Below are positions 36,701 to 44,066 of a stretch of 64,000 bases of DNA, one piece after another. The notes below the pieces were generated by a model. The model was not told where the DNA came from, searched no databases, and saw only the letters and a program-made list of their open reading frames with translations. Every line of letters starts with the position of its first letter. Position 1 is the first letter of the stretch. Location: the NCBI RefSeq assembly GCF_000423705.1, contig NZ_AUIM01000004.1, positions 910,587 to 974,586 of the forward strand. Direction: 5' to 3'. This DNA comes from Stappia stellulata DSM 5886 (GTDB taxonomy: Bacteria; Pseudomonadota; Alphaproteobacteria; Rhizobiales; Stappiaceae). Both the position numbers and the translations under genes were made by a program.

Positions 36701-39700
36701 TCCGCGACGCGGACACCTGCCGGTCCTTCGACAGAAGGGCGAGTGTCTCCGCTCGTCCGGCGAGATCCGCCTCAATCCCGTGCGAAACGGTCAAGAACGC
36801 CGGCTGCGGCAAGGCGGCTCCGGCCCCGGCGGCGAAAATCCGGGCCTCTTCGCCCTCCAGCAGCACGGGGCAATCGGCGAGCGGCGCCTCGGAAGACCGC
36901 GTCATCCAGTCGAACACATGATGCAGACGCTTGAGAAAAACCCGCAGGGCCACCCCCGGTACAGCGGCCTCCCCGACAAGTCGGAGCGCACCTTGCGCGT
37001 CTTCCGTCAGCGTCACCGACAGCGGAAATTTCGCAAAGGGTGACGGACGGTGCCGGACGGCCACCACGCCGTCGCCCGGGGCTTCGGCATCCTGTTCATG
37101 GCTGAAAGTCGCAAGGGCGCCAATATCCATGCCCCTTTCGGCGAAAGCGGGGGCGAGCCGGGCCATGCCCGCGTGCGAGGCCCCGAGACCGTCGGCGAGA
37201 GCGGCCCCGGTTCCCTCGAGGTTCTGCGCGACCGTGGCATCTTCGTCGATCCGGATGGGCAGCGCCGCCGTCTGTGTCATCAGCCCGACCGTTTCGAAAT
37301 CGCGGGCCGCGCGCCGGGCGCTGATGAAGGCGCCGACGAGCGTCCGGTCGCGGTCGCCCAGCCGGCAGACAAGCGTTGCAAAGGCCAGCAGGCCGACGCG
37401 AAAGAGCGTCGTTCGCCTGTCGCGCGCAAAGTCGACGAGCCGCCGCCGAAGGTTTTCGTCGAAAGACAGGGTCTCGACAACCAGCGGCCCGTCCGGCATG
37501 TCGCAAAACGGAAGCGGCGCCTGCTCCATGCCGCTTTCAAAACCGGCATAGCAGCCGTCATGGCCGAATGCAGCGCCCCCCTCGCGCTCGTCATGCGCCA
37601 TTTGGCGCGTCCGGGCGCACCGGGCGATCCAGTCCCGGTAGGCGGGCGGGGCCGCACTTGCTTGCGGGTTGCCCACCGCAAGATGACGGGCGAGCCGCCG
37701 GGCAAGCACGCCCGGCGACCAGCCGTCGCAAACGGCATGATGCAGGAGCAAAACGAGCACGATCCGCCCCTCGCCGTCTCTTGCAAGCCGTGCCCGGAAG
37801 AGCGGCCCGAGGTCCATATCGAGCGGTTGCGCCATGAGCTGCGCGGCAACGGCATCGGGATCTGCAAGATCCCGTTCTGCGGCAAATGCGGCAAGCTCTT
37901 CTTCGATGCGCGTGGGATTGACGGGAACGACCGTGAGATCGCCGCCTGCCTCGCGGATCGTCAGCGCCAGCGCATCGGTCGAGACGAGCACCGCTTGCAC
38001 AGCCGCAACGATCCGCTCCCGGTCGAGGCCGAAATCGAATGTGAAGAGGAACGTTTCGTTGTAACGCGGATCGCCCTTCGAGACCTGTTCCGCAAACCAG
38101 ATGCCTGTCTGCTCGGGCAAGGCGGGCAAGGCGCGCCCGTCGTCGTCCTGCGCGTTCCCCGTTTCACGGGTCCCGCTCGCCACGCGGATCATCCCGGCGA
38201 GAGACGACACCCGGTCATCCGCGAAAAGATCACCGAGCTCGATCTGCACGCCGAAAGCGCGCTCAATCTCGCCAAGCAGGCGCATGGCATCGAGCGAGGT
38301 CGCACCCGTGGCAAAGAAGCGGTCCTCCGGACCGCGCGGGCCGAGACCGGCGATGGCCGACCAAAGCCGGCCGATACGGGTTTCATCCTCGCTCAGCGGC
38401 CGATCCCCGACCCAGTCGGGAAGCGTCCAGGCGGCAATCGCTGCCCGGTCTGTCTTGCCATGGGCGCTGAGCGGCAGTTGAGGCACTATGCAATAGAGAT
38501 CGGGGCAAGCCGCCGCCGGCAGTCTGTCGCGCAGCTCTCGGCGCAGGGCGGATTCAGCGACCGTCCAGGCGCTTTCCGCCACCCAGGCGACAAGACGGGG
38601 ACGGGCGCCGGCGCCACGGTCGATCACGCAAAGGTCCGGCCGGGCAAGAATTTTCGCGATCGCCTGCTCGATCTCTTCCACCGAGATCCGCTCGCCACCG
38701 AATTTTGCATCGTTTCCGGCCCGGCCCAACAGCACGACATGACCGGTTTGTGCATCGATCCGGCCGAGATCTCCGGTCCGGTAGACCCGCGCACCACCGG
38801 AAAACCCCGGGAATATAAACCGTTCGGCGGTCGCCTCCGGACTGTCCAGGTACCCGAGAGCAAGACCGGTGCCGCCGATGTGGATTTCGCCGGCCTCTCC
38901 CGGTCCGGCAAGGCTGCCATCGGCCCGCACGACATAAAACTCGGTATTGGCGATGGGAAAGCCGATGGCACCGTCCGGTGTCGCCCCCGGCGTCAATGGG
39001 TCCACGCTGCGCACGCTGGATGCCTCGGTAATGCCGAAGGCGTTCACGAGCGCACAGCTCTCCGGCACGTCGGGCACGGTGCGAAGGACGTCGCCGCCGA
39101 CGATCAGCAGGCGGAGCCGGCATCCTTGCGTGAAATCGCCGCGACGCAACATGCCGGCCCGGGCTGTGGCGAGGAAGGTGATCTCGACGCCGGTCCGCTC
39201 CAGCCAGCGAACAAATCCCGGACCGTCGGAAAGGTCGGCGTCTTCGGCGATATGGATCTCGGCCCCTGCCAGAAGCGCCGACCATACCTCCCAGCGGCTA
39301 ACGGCAAAGGCGGTCGATGCGGTCCAGCCCGTGCGGGTTCCCGGTTCCATCTCGAACGCCTGCGCGGTCCAAAGGGCTTCGTTGAGGATCCCGTCCTGCG
39401 CGGTGAGCACCCCCTTCGGCCGCCCTGTGGACCCGGATGTGAAATAGACGACCGCCGGGACGTCGGGATCCTCTGGAACCGCTCCATGGTCGTCACCCGC
39501 ACGCGAGCGCGAAAAGGGGGCAAGAAAGCGCAAGTCGGCATCCGGCAGATGGACGCTGCGATCGAACGCGAATGTGAGGCGCGGCCGGGCCTCTTCATGC
39601 AGCATCCGCACCCGTTCGGGCGGATGGGCCGGGTCGAGCGGCACGGCCACCGCCCCTGCGAACAGGCAACCGATCTGCGCGGCGACAATGTCGGGCGAAC

Positions 39701-39950
39701 GCCCGCCGAGGAGCGCGACCCGGTCGCCGGGCAAAACACCCTCTGCGTGAAGACAGGCGGCCACGGCACGGCCCGCCCCGCGCAATTCGGAATAGGAATG
39801 TGCCTGGCCGGCCGCGACCACGGCGACACGGCGACCGTACCTCTCAAGCGCCTCGTCGAGCGCTGTCGCCAGCGAGCGCGGATCCAACCGCATGACGGGC
39901 CCGCGCACCGGATTGGCCGGCGCACCCTGCGAACCGTCAGGCGGGCGCAT
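33753..39950 (-). CDS. Two-module non-ribosomal peptide synthetase, A-T-C-A-T plus degenerate terminal C domain
   Basis: A 2065-residue NRPS. Domains (numbered from ATG 39950): A1 about 20-510 (YFTSGSTGRPKG at 169; catalytic Lys 499), T1 with Ser552 in GATSL, C about 608-1023 with HHAVCDG at 737, A2 about 1030-1550 (YFTSGSTGVPKG at 1198; Lys 1540), T2 with Ser1601 in GGNSL, then about 400 residues of condensation-like sequence. In that last part the HHxxxDG motif is replaced by SHNIMVSG (about 1781), so it is probably not a peptide-bond-forming domain. There is no thioesterase or reductase. In A1 the residue matching Asp235, which binds the alpha-amino group, is Ala (FAVSRWE), whereas A2 keeps it (FDAYIEE). 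A1 may therefore take a non-alpha-amino acid. The start overlaps the methyltransferase gene by 14 bases with GGAAGG upstream; ATG 39893 is an alternative. Confidence 0.93.
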   Translation of the reverse strand: MRPPDGSQGAPANPVRGPVMRLDPRSLATALDEALERYGRRVAVVAAGQAHSYSELRGAGRAVAACLHAEGVLPGDRVALLGGRSPDIVAAQIGCLFAGAVAVPLDPAHPPERVRMLHEEARPRLTFAFDRSVHLPDADLRFLAPFSRSRAGDDHGAVPEDPDVPAVVYFTSGSTGRPKGVLTAQDGILNEALWTAQAFEMEPGTRTGWTASTAFAVSRWEVWSALLAGAEIHIAEDADLSDGPGFVRWLERTGVEITFLATARAGMLRRGDFTQGCRLRLLIVGGDVLRTVPDVPESCALVNAFGITEASSVRSVDPLTPGATPDGAIGFPIANTEFYVVRADGSLAGPGEAGEIHIGGTGLALGYLDSPEATAERFIFPGFSGGARVYRTGDLGRIDAQTGHVVLLGRAGNDAKFGGERISVEEIEQAIAKILARPDLCVIDRGAGARPRLVAWVAESAWTVAESALRRELRDRLPAAACPDLYCIVPQLPLSAHGKTDRAAIAAWTLPDWVGDRPLSEDETRIGRLWSAIAGLGPRGPEDRFFATGATSLDAMRLLGEIERAFGVQIELGDLFADDRVSSLAGMIRVASGTRETGNAQDDDGRALPALPEQTGIWFAEQVSKGDPRYNETFLFTFDFGLDRERIVAAVQAVLVSTDALALTIREAGGDLTVVPVNPTRIEEELAAFAAERDLADPDAVAAQLMAQPLDMDLGPLFRARLARDGEGRIVLVLLLHHAVCDGWSPGVLARRLARHLAVGNPQASAAPPAYRDWIARCARTRQMAHDEREGGAAFGHDGCYAGFESGMEQAPLPFCDMPDGPLVVETLSFDENLRRRLVDFARDRRTTLFRVGLLAFATLVCRLGDRDRTLVGAFISARRAARDFETVGLMTQTAALPIRIDEDATVAQNLEGTGAALADGLGASHAGMARLAPAFAERGMDIGALATFSHEQDAEAPGDGVVAVRHRPSPFAKFPLSVTLTEDAQGALRLVGEAAVPGVALRVFLKRLHHVFDWMTRSSEAPLADCPVLLEGEEARIFAAGAGAALPQPAFLTVSHGIEADLAGRAETLALLSKDRQVSASRILALVGGVDTLMGAYGVGPGDRIAVLSAPSLVCVVAMLAIWRRGAAFVPIDPAMPAARLRQIADVAGPKLVITVDGASWPFGGPVLALDAETLERRARPPSGPSLAVPDGIAWVYFTSGSTGVPKGVAVSHGAARNHSLLADEMSDIRPHDRILQFASPSFDAYIEEVVFAWTRRAALVIRDDAMMGSPARFFDRIREQGVTLLTLPTAWFHFLAAGLWTEEAQAALRLVHTVIFSGEAARPDAVDAWRRVVAPSCRLVNVYGPTECTISCTYGDLRDPDRVVSVGVAAPNTYCRILDRRRRPLPLETYGELCFGGLCLAQGYVGAPEMTAERFQPDPFGKTGARLYASGDRAMLADDGTIHVSGRQDEMVKIRSQRLELGDVEVVARRYPGLADATAFLPGAEPFADHLLMAVVPRDPDAFDTQEFRAHIARNLPAVAVPQRLLVLERIPLTTANKIDRRSLRARAERDAHALSGDAQETVPDNASTDNWLIARFRAALSDPGVREDTDFFLSGGNSLLAMRLLGEIARRYRTGLLYSEFRAHPTPAGLAALIDARDPGLTMPEPAPVAVALDSAPPLPIQAAKLATMVERGDEGAWNQPYVAAFDAGVDANRLQTALDRLATEHFPLSAVWDPEAGLWRRDRGRPAHVCRAVSGTEAARRAIAEECWRPFDVTRAPLFRLVQTDFPDGSCWLAFVSHNIMVSGQANDYFTAVMEEASSDAAQAHPRKVDFPQVVAWRAAWERERMAGAGRAWIERCAAIDRWPAYDGTAVNPVEHRVAILAEGAEVSFVRAMQTAGVTIAAGLARILQGLPETQAGILGVLVDGREAAGFGGVFAPMAATLPLVLESEAKGDLGAIQKGIDTAIDAYPFTLSMLEQGLRQAGRLADGEKAAFVTVSVEQPMAVPVIGGRRGRWLREVNGALRRADTKTVFPLALNVEIDPRGWIVEVTCSLQLLGAERADAILDHVVGALTAVPAVRRSA

Positions 39951-40797
39951 GGGGCGGACACCTTCCGATACAGGCAATGCGGGAGGACGTCGCAAGAAGC
40001 GGCCCGAAGCTCGCGGGCGCTTGCGGGTCGGTGCGAAACCCCTCCTTGCAGGCGATGTCAACGAAGCCCGCAGCTTCCAACAGCTCGCTCAATTGCCGTT
40101 TTGTATAAATCCGCAGGCGTGTCGCGAAAACGCGCGGGCGCGCGCTGCCGCTCTCCACCGTCACAACCTGATCGAGCGTGCCCGTTTTCCAGTCCACACG
40201 GTTTTCCTCGCGCACAAATGCCGAAGGCCCAAGCGGATAGGACTTGCGCTCCGGCCACATACGCGCCGGCCCGCCGGCATGGATCGTCTCGAGAACGAGC
40301 CATCCGCCAGGCCGCAAGACGCGCCGGAAGGCCTTGAGCGCCGCAAGATCCTCATCGGCATCGTCGAAGAAACCGAAAGCGGTGTAGAGGCTCGCCACCG
40401 CGTCGAAGCATCCTGCGGGAAAAGGCGGACTGCGGATGTCGCCCTGAACGAGACGTCCGGCGGGAAGACCCTTGCCCCGGGCGGCGGCCAGCATTTCGCC
40501 GGAAAAGTCGAGCCCCACGGCATCCAGCCCCGCGTCGATGAATTGCTTGAGATGCCGGCCCTGCCCGCAGCCGGCGTCAAGCAGCTTCGCGCCCGTGAAG
40601 AGACCGAGCATGTCGATGACATCGCCGACCTGGATCCGGTCCAGCGTCTCTGAAAATTCAGAGGCATAAAGATCGAGATAAGTGCCGCCGAAAGCTGTCT
40701 TCCAGGCCTCCGCGCCAGGCCCGCCGCGCGGTCGGTCATGTGCATGCCCCCCCTCGCTGCGCCCACCTGCCGGACCGGCCGTCGATGGCTCCGTCAT
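39937..40797 (-). CDS. Class I SAM-dependent methyltransferase
   Basis: A 286-residue methyltransferase. Motif I is LLDAGCGQGRHL (residues about 72-83), followed by LDFSGEML, the motif II region FDAVASLYTAFGFFDD and the motif III VLRPGGWLVLETIH. A C-terminal part follows with RLRIYTKRQLSELLEAAGF, a methyltransferase-11/25-type ending. It is the first leftward gene and overlaps the NRPS start by 14 bases, so it is probably a tailoring enzyme for the NRPS product. GTG at 40845 is an alternative start; neither has a strong ribosome site. Confidence 0.85.
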   Translation of the reverse strand: MTEPSTAGPAGGRSEGGHAHDRPRGGPGAEAWKTAFGGTYLDLYASEFSETLDRIQVGDVIDMLGLFTGAKLLDAGCGQGRHLKQFIDAGLDAVGLDFSGEMLAAARGKGLPAGRLVQGDIRSPPFPAGCFDAVASLYTAFGFFDDADEDLAALKAFRRVLRPGGWLVLETIHAGGPARMWPERKSYPLGPSAFVREENRVDWKTGTLDQVVTVESGSARPRVFATRLRIYTKRQLSELLEAAGFVDIACKEGFRTDPQAPASFGPLLATSSRIACIGRCPPHAPA

Positions 40798-40933
40798 TCG
40801 GCGGTATCCGGCAACGACACAAGGGCTTTCCACGCGACCCGACACGATCCGGCCGTCGACTCCAGATCCCTTACGCTAGGGAAGCCTTTCAAGAAATAAC
40901 AATCAGCACTTGTAACCATATTATTATTCACGC

Positions 40934-40967
40934 TTGACGGGTATTCTGTGAGTACGTAATCTTACGT
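40934..40967 (+). promoter_or_regulatory. Promoter of the peptide operon with overlapping palindrome
   Basis: TTGACG (40934-40939) and TAATCT (40957-40962) are 17 bases apart, facing the peptide gene. The -10 lies inside ACGTAA-TC-TTACGT (40954-40967), a perfect six-base inverted repeat with a two-base centre. A protein bound there would cover the -10. This is the divergent region between the two arms of the cluster. Confidence 0.55.
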
Positions 40968-40968
40968 T

Positions 40969-40990
40969 GTTGTTGGCATGAGTCAACAAC
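40969..40990 (+). promoter_or_regulatory. Leader hairpin before the 40-residue peptide gene
   Basis: GTTGTTG (40969-40975) and CAACAAC (40984-40990) form a perfect seven-pair stem with an eight-base loop. It lies in the predicted 5' untranslated RNA, 14 bases before the AAGGAG ribosome site. It could stabilise the mRNA or be a protein site. Confidence 0.45.
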
Positions 40991-41017
40991 TTCTAGACGC
41001 AATGAAGGAGTCCAACG

Positions 41018-41140
41018 ATGAGCCACGAATATGAGGTTGAAATCGACGAAGTGACCCTCAGCGAGGCTGAAACCCTCGTGCGGATGCAGGACGGCGACGC
41101 CGGCAACGACGAAGACAGTCAGATCGCCGAAAAGTGGTGA
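41018..41140 (+). CDS. 40-residue acidic peptide, candidate RiPP precursor or peptide scaffold
   Basis: ATG at 41018 with AAGGAG (41005-41010) seven bases upstream opens a 40-codon frame ending in TGA at 41138-41140. The peptide begins MSHEYEVEIDEVTLSEAETL and ends QIAEKW. It has 13 Asp/Glu, no Cys, and a single C-terminal Trp. Residues 25-29 (DGDAG) could be a Gly-type cleavage site that would leave an 11-residue core NDEDSQIAEKW. It is not MbtH-like in length or motif. It is first in the rightward arm, followed by a strong hairpin and then five co-directional enzyme-like genes. This arrangement is typical of RiPP precursor genes, but no known precursor family is matched. Confidence 0.72.
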   Translation: MSHEYEVEIDEVTLSEAETLVRMQDGDAGNDEDSQIAEKW

Positions 41141-41183
41141 TCGCCAGCGTTGACGCGCGTGTCTGAAAACCGTGCGTCGGCAT

Positions 41184-41209
41184 CCCGGCCGGAAGCGCGC
41201 CCGGCCGGG
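41184..41209 (+). terminator. Attenuator-like hairpin after the peptide gene
   Basis: CCCGGCCGG (41184-41192) pairs perfectly with CCGGCCGGG (41201-41209) around an eight-base loop, followed by TATTTG. It lies 44 bases after the peptide stop and 96 before the next start. The short U stretch suggests partial termination, which would make far more peptide message than enzyme message. Confidence 0.6.
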
Positions 41210-41304
41210 TATTTGCCGTGAAAACGGGGAACTGTGTTTCCAATCCTCACCGGACGTGCGCCCCGCATGCCCGGCAACCGGAGCTTGACGACGGGAGTTC
41301 TCGC

Positions 41305-42693
41305 GTGATTATCACCTCCCTCGGCCATTCCTCTTTTCTCGTCGAAACAGGCGGGACGACACTTGCCGTCGATCCGTGGCTGACGCCCCGTCTCGATCGG
41401 TTCTGGCGCCGCAATCTCCATTGCGACATTACCCTGACCCTGCCGCGCGTCGACGCCCTGCTGATCAGCCACCACCATTGCGATCATTTGAACGTGGAAT
41501 CGCTGGCCGGCATCAACAAGGATGCAATCGTCCTTTATCCGGACGCGGAAAAGCTGCCGGTCCATAGCGGTTCCGGCATGGGATACAAGGCGATCCCCTG
41601 GATCTTGCGGGAGCTCGGCTTTACGCGCCTTGTCGCGGTCAAGCCGCTTCAGGAGGTCGGCTTTCGCGACATGACGATCACCGCCCTGCCCTCAAAAGTC
41701 ATGTTCCCGGAGTTTCTCTACCTGCTGGAGGTCGAGGGCAAACGCGCGATCTTTGGCGGAGATGCCATCCTGCACCCCAGGACGGAGGCCTTCTTTCGCG
41801 AACGGCAACCGGCAATCGACATCGCATTCATCCCGAGCCATTCCACCTCGCCGGCCGCTCCGCTTCTGGAGCGCCGCGAGGCCGACGACTATGCACTTTT
41901 CGAGAAACGCTGCCGTGATGCTTTCAGCGCCCACACCGACCTTTTCAACGCCACCCTCACCGTGCCGTCGTCGTTTGGCTGGCGGGTCGACGGCATCGAT
42001 GCAGCGGACCGTTTCGCATGGGTCAACCGCAAGATCTTCCCCTTCACGCCGCTTCAGGCGCATGACGCCCTGAAACACACCGGCCGGCGAAGTCATCTCC
42101 CGGGTTCCGGAGACCGCTTCGTCGTCTCTGCCGGCGGATCCGTTGCTGTGGAACCGGGCGCGCGCCACGCACCGGCGGATGTGGCGGACAGCTATGCCGA
42201 TCTCGTGCTCGAGCCCAAGGTCGGGATTCCGGCGTTCCGGCCCGGCTCCTACGGCGAAGCCCCGTTCACGGGCGATCCGGAAGAACTCGTGCGCAAGGTT
42301 CTGGCGCATATCGTCGGCACCTACTACTGGAGCCGGCATTGCACGACCCCGCGCCCGGTGACGTTACGCCTGAGCGACGGCGACGGTTTCGACACCGACT
42401 ATGCTCTCGACATTGCCGGCGGCACCTTCACCGCACAGCCGGCGGACGGGCGGCCGGCCGGCGGCTACAGCTGGCTTCACCCGTCGACGCTGAAGGGCCT
42501 TTTCGACGCAGAGCTCCTCTTCGCCAATGCCTTCGGGCTCTGGGCCTCAAACGACAATCTGCTGACGGAGATCTTCCACCATCCGTCCTTCTTCATGACC
42601 CACCTCGGGCGGCGGTCGCACGTCGCAAGCCCGCCCGCGACATGCAACGACGCCGGCACCAGGGCGCCGGCCGAAAGGGAGATGTCCGCATGA
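41305..42693 (+). CDS. Metallo-beta-lactamase-fold protein (UlaG-like)
   Basis: A 462-residue protein. The N-terminus (MIITSLGHSSFLVETGGTTLAVDPWLT) is the beta-lactamase_2/UlaG-type start, and the metal motif is HHHCDH (His56, His58, Asp60, His61). Further ligands are likely in FGGDAILH and IPSHSTS. The C-terminal 200 residues (from about 255) are extra and unrecognised. GTG 41305 was chosen because the fold begins there and GGGAG lies seven bases upstream; a GTG at 41218 would add 29 unlike residues and overlap nothing. ATGA overlap with the next gene. Its role could be hydrolysis or redox chemistry on the peptide or NRPS product. Confidence 0.8.
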   Translation: MIITSLGHSSFLVETGGTTLAVDPWLTPRLDRFWRRNLHCDITLTLPRVDALLISHHHCDHLNVESLAGINKDAIVLYPDAEKLPVHSGSGMGYKAIPWILRELGFTRLVAVKPLQEVGFRDMTITALPSKVMFPEFLYLLEVEGKRAIFGGDAILHPRTEAFFRERQPAIDIAFIPSHSTSPAAPLLERREADDYALFEKRCRDAFSAHTDLFNATLTVPSSFGWRVDGIDAADRFAWVNRKIFPFTPLQAHDALKHTGRRSHLPGSGDRFVVSAGGSVAVEPGARHAPADVADSYADLVLEPKVGIPAFRPGSYGEAPFTGDPEELVRKVLAHIVGTYYWSRHCTTPRPVTLRLSDGDGFDTDYALDIAGGTFTAQPADGRPAGGYSWLHPSTLKGLFDAELLFANAFGLWASNDNLLTEIFHHPSFFMTHLGRRSHVASPPATCNDAGTRAPAEREMSA

Positions 42694-44066
42694 CGACTGC
42701 GACCAAGACGCGAACGCCGGCAGAGGCAAGCGGCGGCGGAACCGCGGAGATCTTTCACGCACTCGACGACAGGGCCTTCTGGGAACAGGTCGAGGCGGTG
42801 CGCACGGAGCTTGAAGCCTCTGAAAGCCCCGAAGAGGGCATGGCCCGGCTGGAAACGGCGATCAACCATCCGATCTGGCAGGTTCGCGTCGCGGCCTGCG
42901 ACGTCGCCCATGCCTGGTCACACCATCTGCCGGCCCGCGAACTCCTTTGCGAGGCAACCCATGACGCGGTCGATGCAGTGGCCTTTCGGGCAATTCGCCT
43001 TTGCGGTGCCCTGCGTGAGCCGCGCGCCGTTTCGCATCTGGTGCGCATTTCCGGATGGCCGAGCTATTTCACGCGCGAAGACTACAAGCGCAAGCCTGTC
43101 GGCATTGGCGCCTCGCTGACCAAACATGCCCTGACGACCATCTTCGACAGCTCCGACCCGTCCGAGCTCAAAGCGCGCGAAAACGACTTCCTCGCCCCCT
43201 ATCGCGCCCTGCTCGACCGCAAGAAGGCGCGGGAACCCGACCTCTCCACCATGGTCCACATTCCCGAGGGGCCGGCTGTGACGGGCGTCGACTCGGTCGA
43301 CGACTTCCCATTCTTTTACAAGGACTTCCTTCCGCGGCGCGAGGTTCACGTCGACGCGTTCTATATCGACCGCGATCCGGTCTCCAATGCCGACTATGCA
43401 CTCTTCCTCGACTTTGCCCGCACCCATCCCGACCGGGTCGGCCACCCCGACGCTCCGCCCGAGAAGGATTATACGCCGGCCCACTGGCGCGATCCGCGCT
43501 TTGCCGATCCCGCCCTGCCGGTCACCGGCATCGACTGGTACGACGCCTGGGCCTACGCGGACTGGGCGGGCAAGGCATTGCCGAACGAGACGCAATGGGA
43601 AAAGGCGGCCCGCGGACCGGAAGGCCGGGTCTATCCCTGGGGCGACAGCTTCGACCCGGAAAAGGCGAATTATGTCGAAACCTGTTTCGCGCGCCCGATC
43701 GGATCCATGGCCGAATGGGAGGAAATCCTGCGCAGCTACAGCGACACGACGCCCGAACGCACGGTTGAGAAGGCCGATGCCCGCGCTGGTTCGCAGAGTG
43801 TTTACGGCGTGCGCGGACTTGCCGGCAATGTCTGGGAGTGGACACGCACCAACTTCTTCGACCACAAGGACATGGATCCCTTCTTCAAGAACCGCCATCC
43901 GCGCGAATTCATGAACCGGCCGGCCGCCTTCGCCGTGATCCGGGGCGGGTGCTTCACGTCACGCGCGGAGATGCTGCGCGGCTACTACCGGGGCAAGGAC
44001 CTCCTGACCGATCGCCATTGCGAGATCGGGTTTCGCTGTGTCTGGCAACCGCCGAAGGCGCCATGA
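42690..44066 (+). CDS. HEAT-like/FGE-sulfatase (SUMF1) domain fusion
   Basis: A 458-residue protein. Residues about 20-170 are helical and resemble HEAT repeats (ETAINHPIWQVRVAACDVAHAW, AVAFRAIRLCGALREPRAVSHL). Residues about 185-455 are a SUMF1/FGE-like C-lectin fold: VHVDAFYIDRDPVSNADYALFL, DWYDAWAYADWAGKALPNETQWEKAARG, VYPWGDSF, GLAGNVWEWT, FAVIRGGCF and GFRCVW. The copper-binding Cys pair of true formylglycine-generating enzyme is absent from the RGG-F region, so formylglycine formation is unlikely. Related oxidative members include PvdO of pyoverdine maturation and EgtB. An oxidative tailoring role is the best guess. ATGA overlaps both neighbours. Confidence 0.82.
   Translation: MTTATKTRTPAEASGGGTAEIFHALDDRAFWEQVEAVRTELEASESPEEGMARLETAINHPIWQVRVAACDVAHAWSHHLPARELLCEATHDAVDAVAFRAIRLCGALREPRAVSHLVRISGWPSYFTREDYKRKPVGIGASLTKHALTTIFDSSDPSELKARENDFLAPYRALLDRKKAREPDLSTMVHIPEGPAVTGVDSVDDFPFFYKDFLPRREVHVDAFYIDRDPVSNADYALFLDFARTHPDRVGHPDAPPEKDYTPAHWRDPRFADPALPVTGIDWYDAWAYADWAGKALPNETQWEKAARGPEGRVYPWGDSFDPEKANYVETCFARPIGSMAEWEEILRSYSDTTPERTVEKADARAGSQSVYGVRGLAGNVWEWTRTNFFDHKDMDPFFKNRHPREFMNRPAAFAVIRGGCFTSRAEMLRGYYRGKDLLTDRHCEIGFRCVWQPPKAP

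Noticed and set aside
37050-40337. A 1095-residue frame on the plus strand through the NRPS
   Set aside because: Antisense shadow of the NRPS and methyltransferase genes, with no family motif and low-complexity basic composition.
41018-41140. MbtH-like NRPS accessory protein
   Set aside because: MbtH proteins are about 70 residues with conserved Trp and Ser-His motifs, none of which occur in this 40-residue acidic peptide.
42690-44066. Formylglycine-generating enzyme (sulfatase activator)
   Set aside because: The copper-binding Cys pair is missing and no sulfatase gene is nearby; only the fold is shared.
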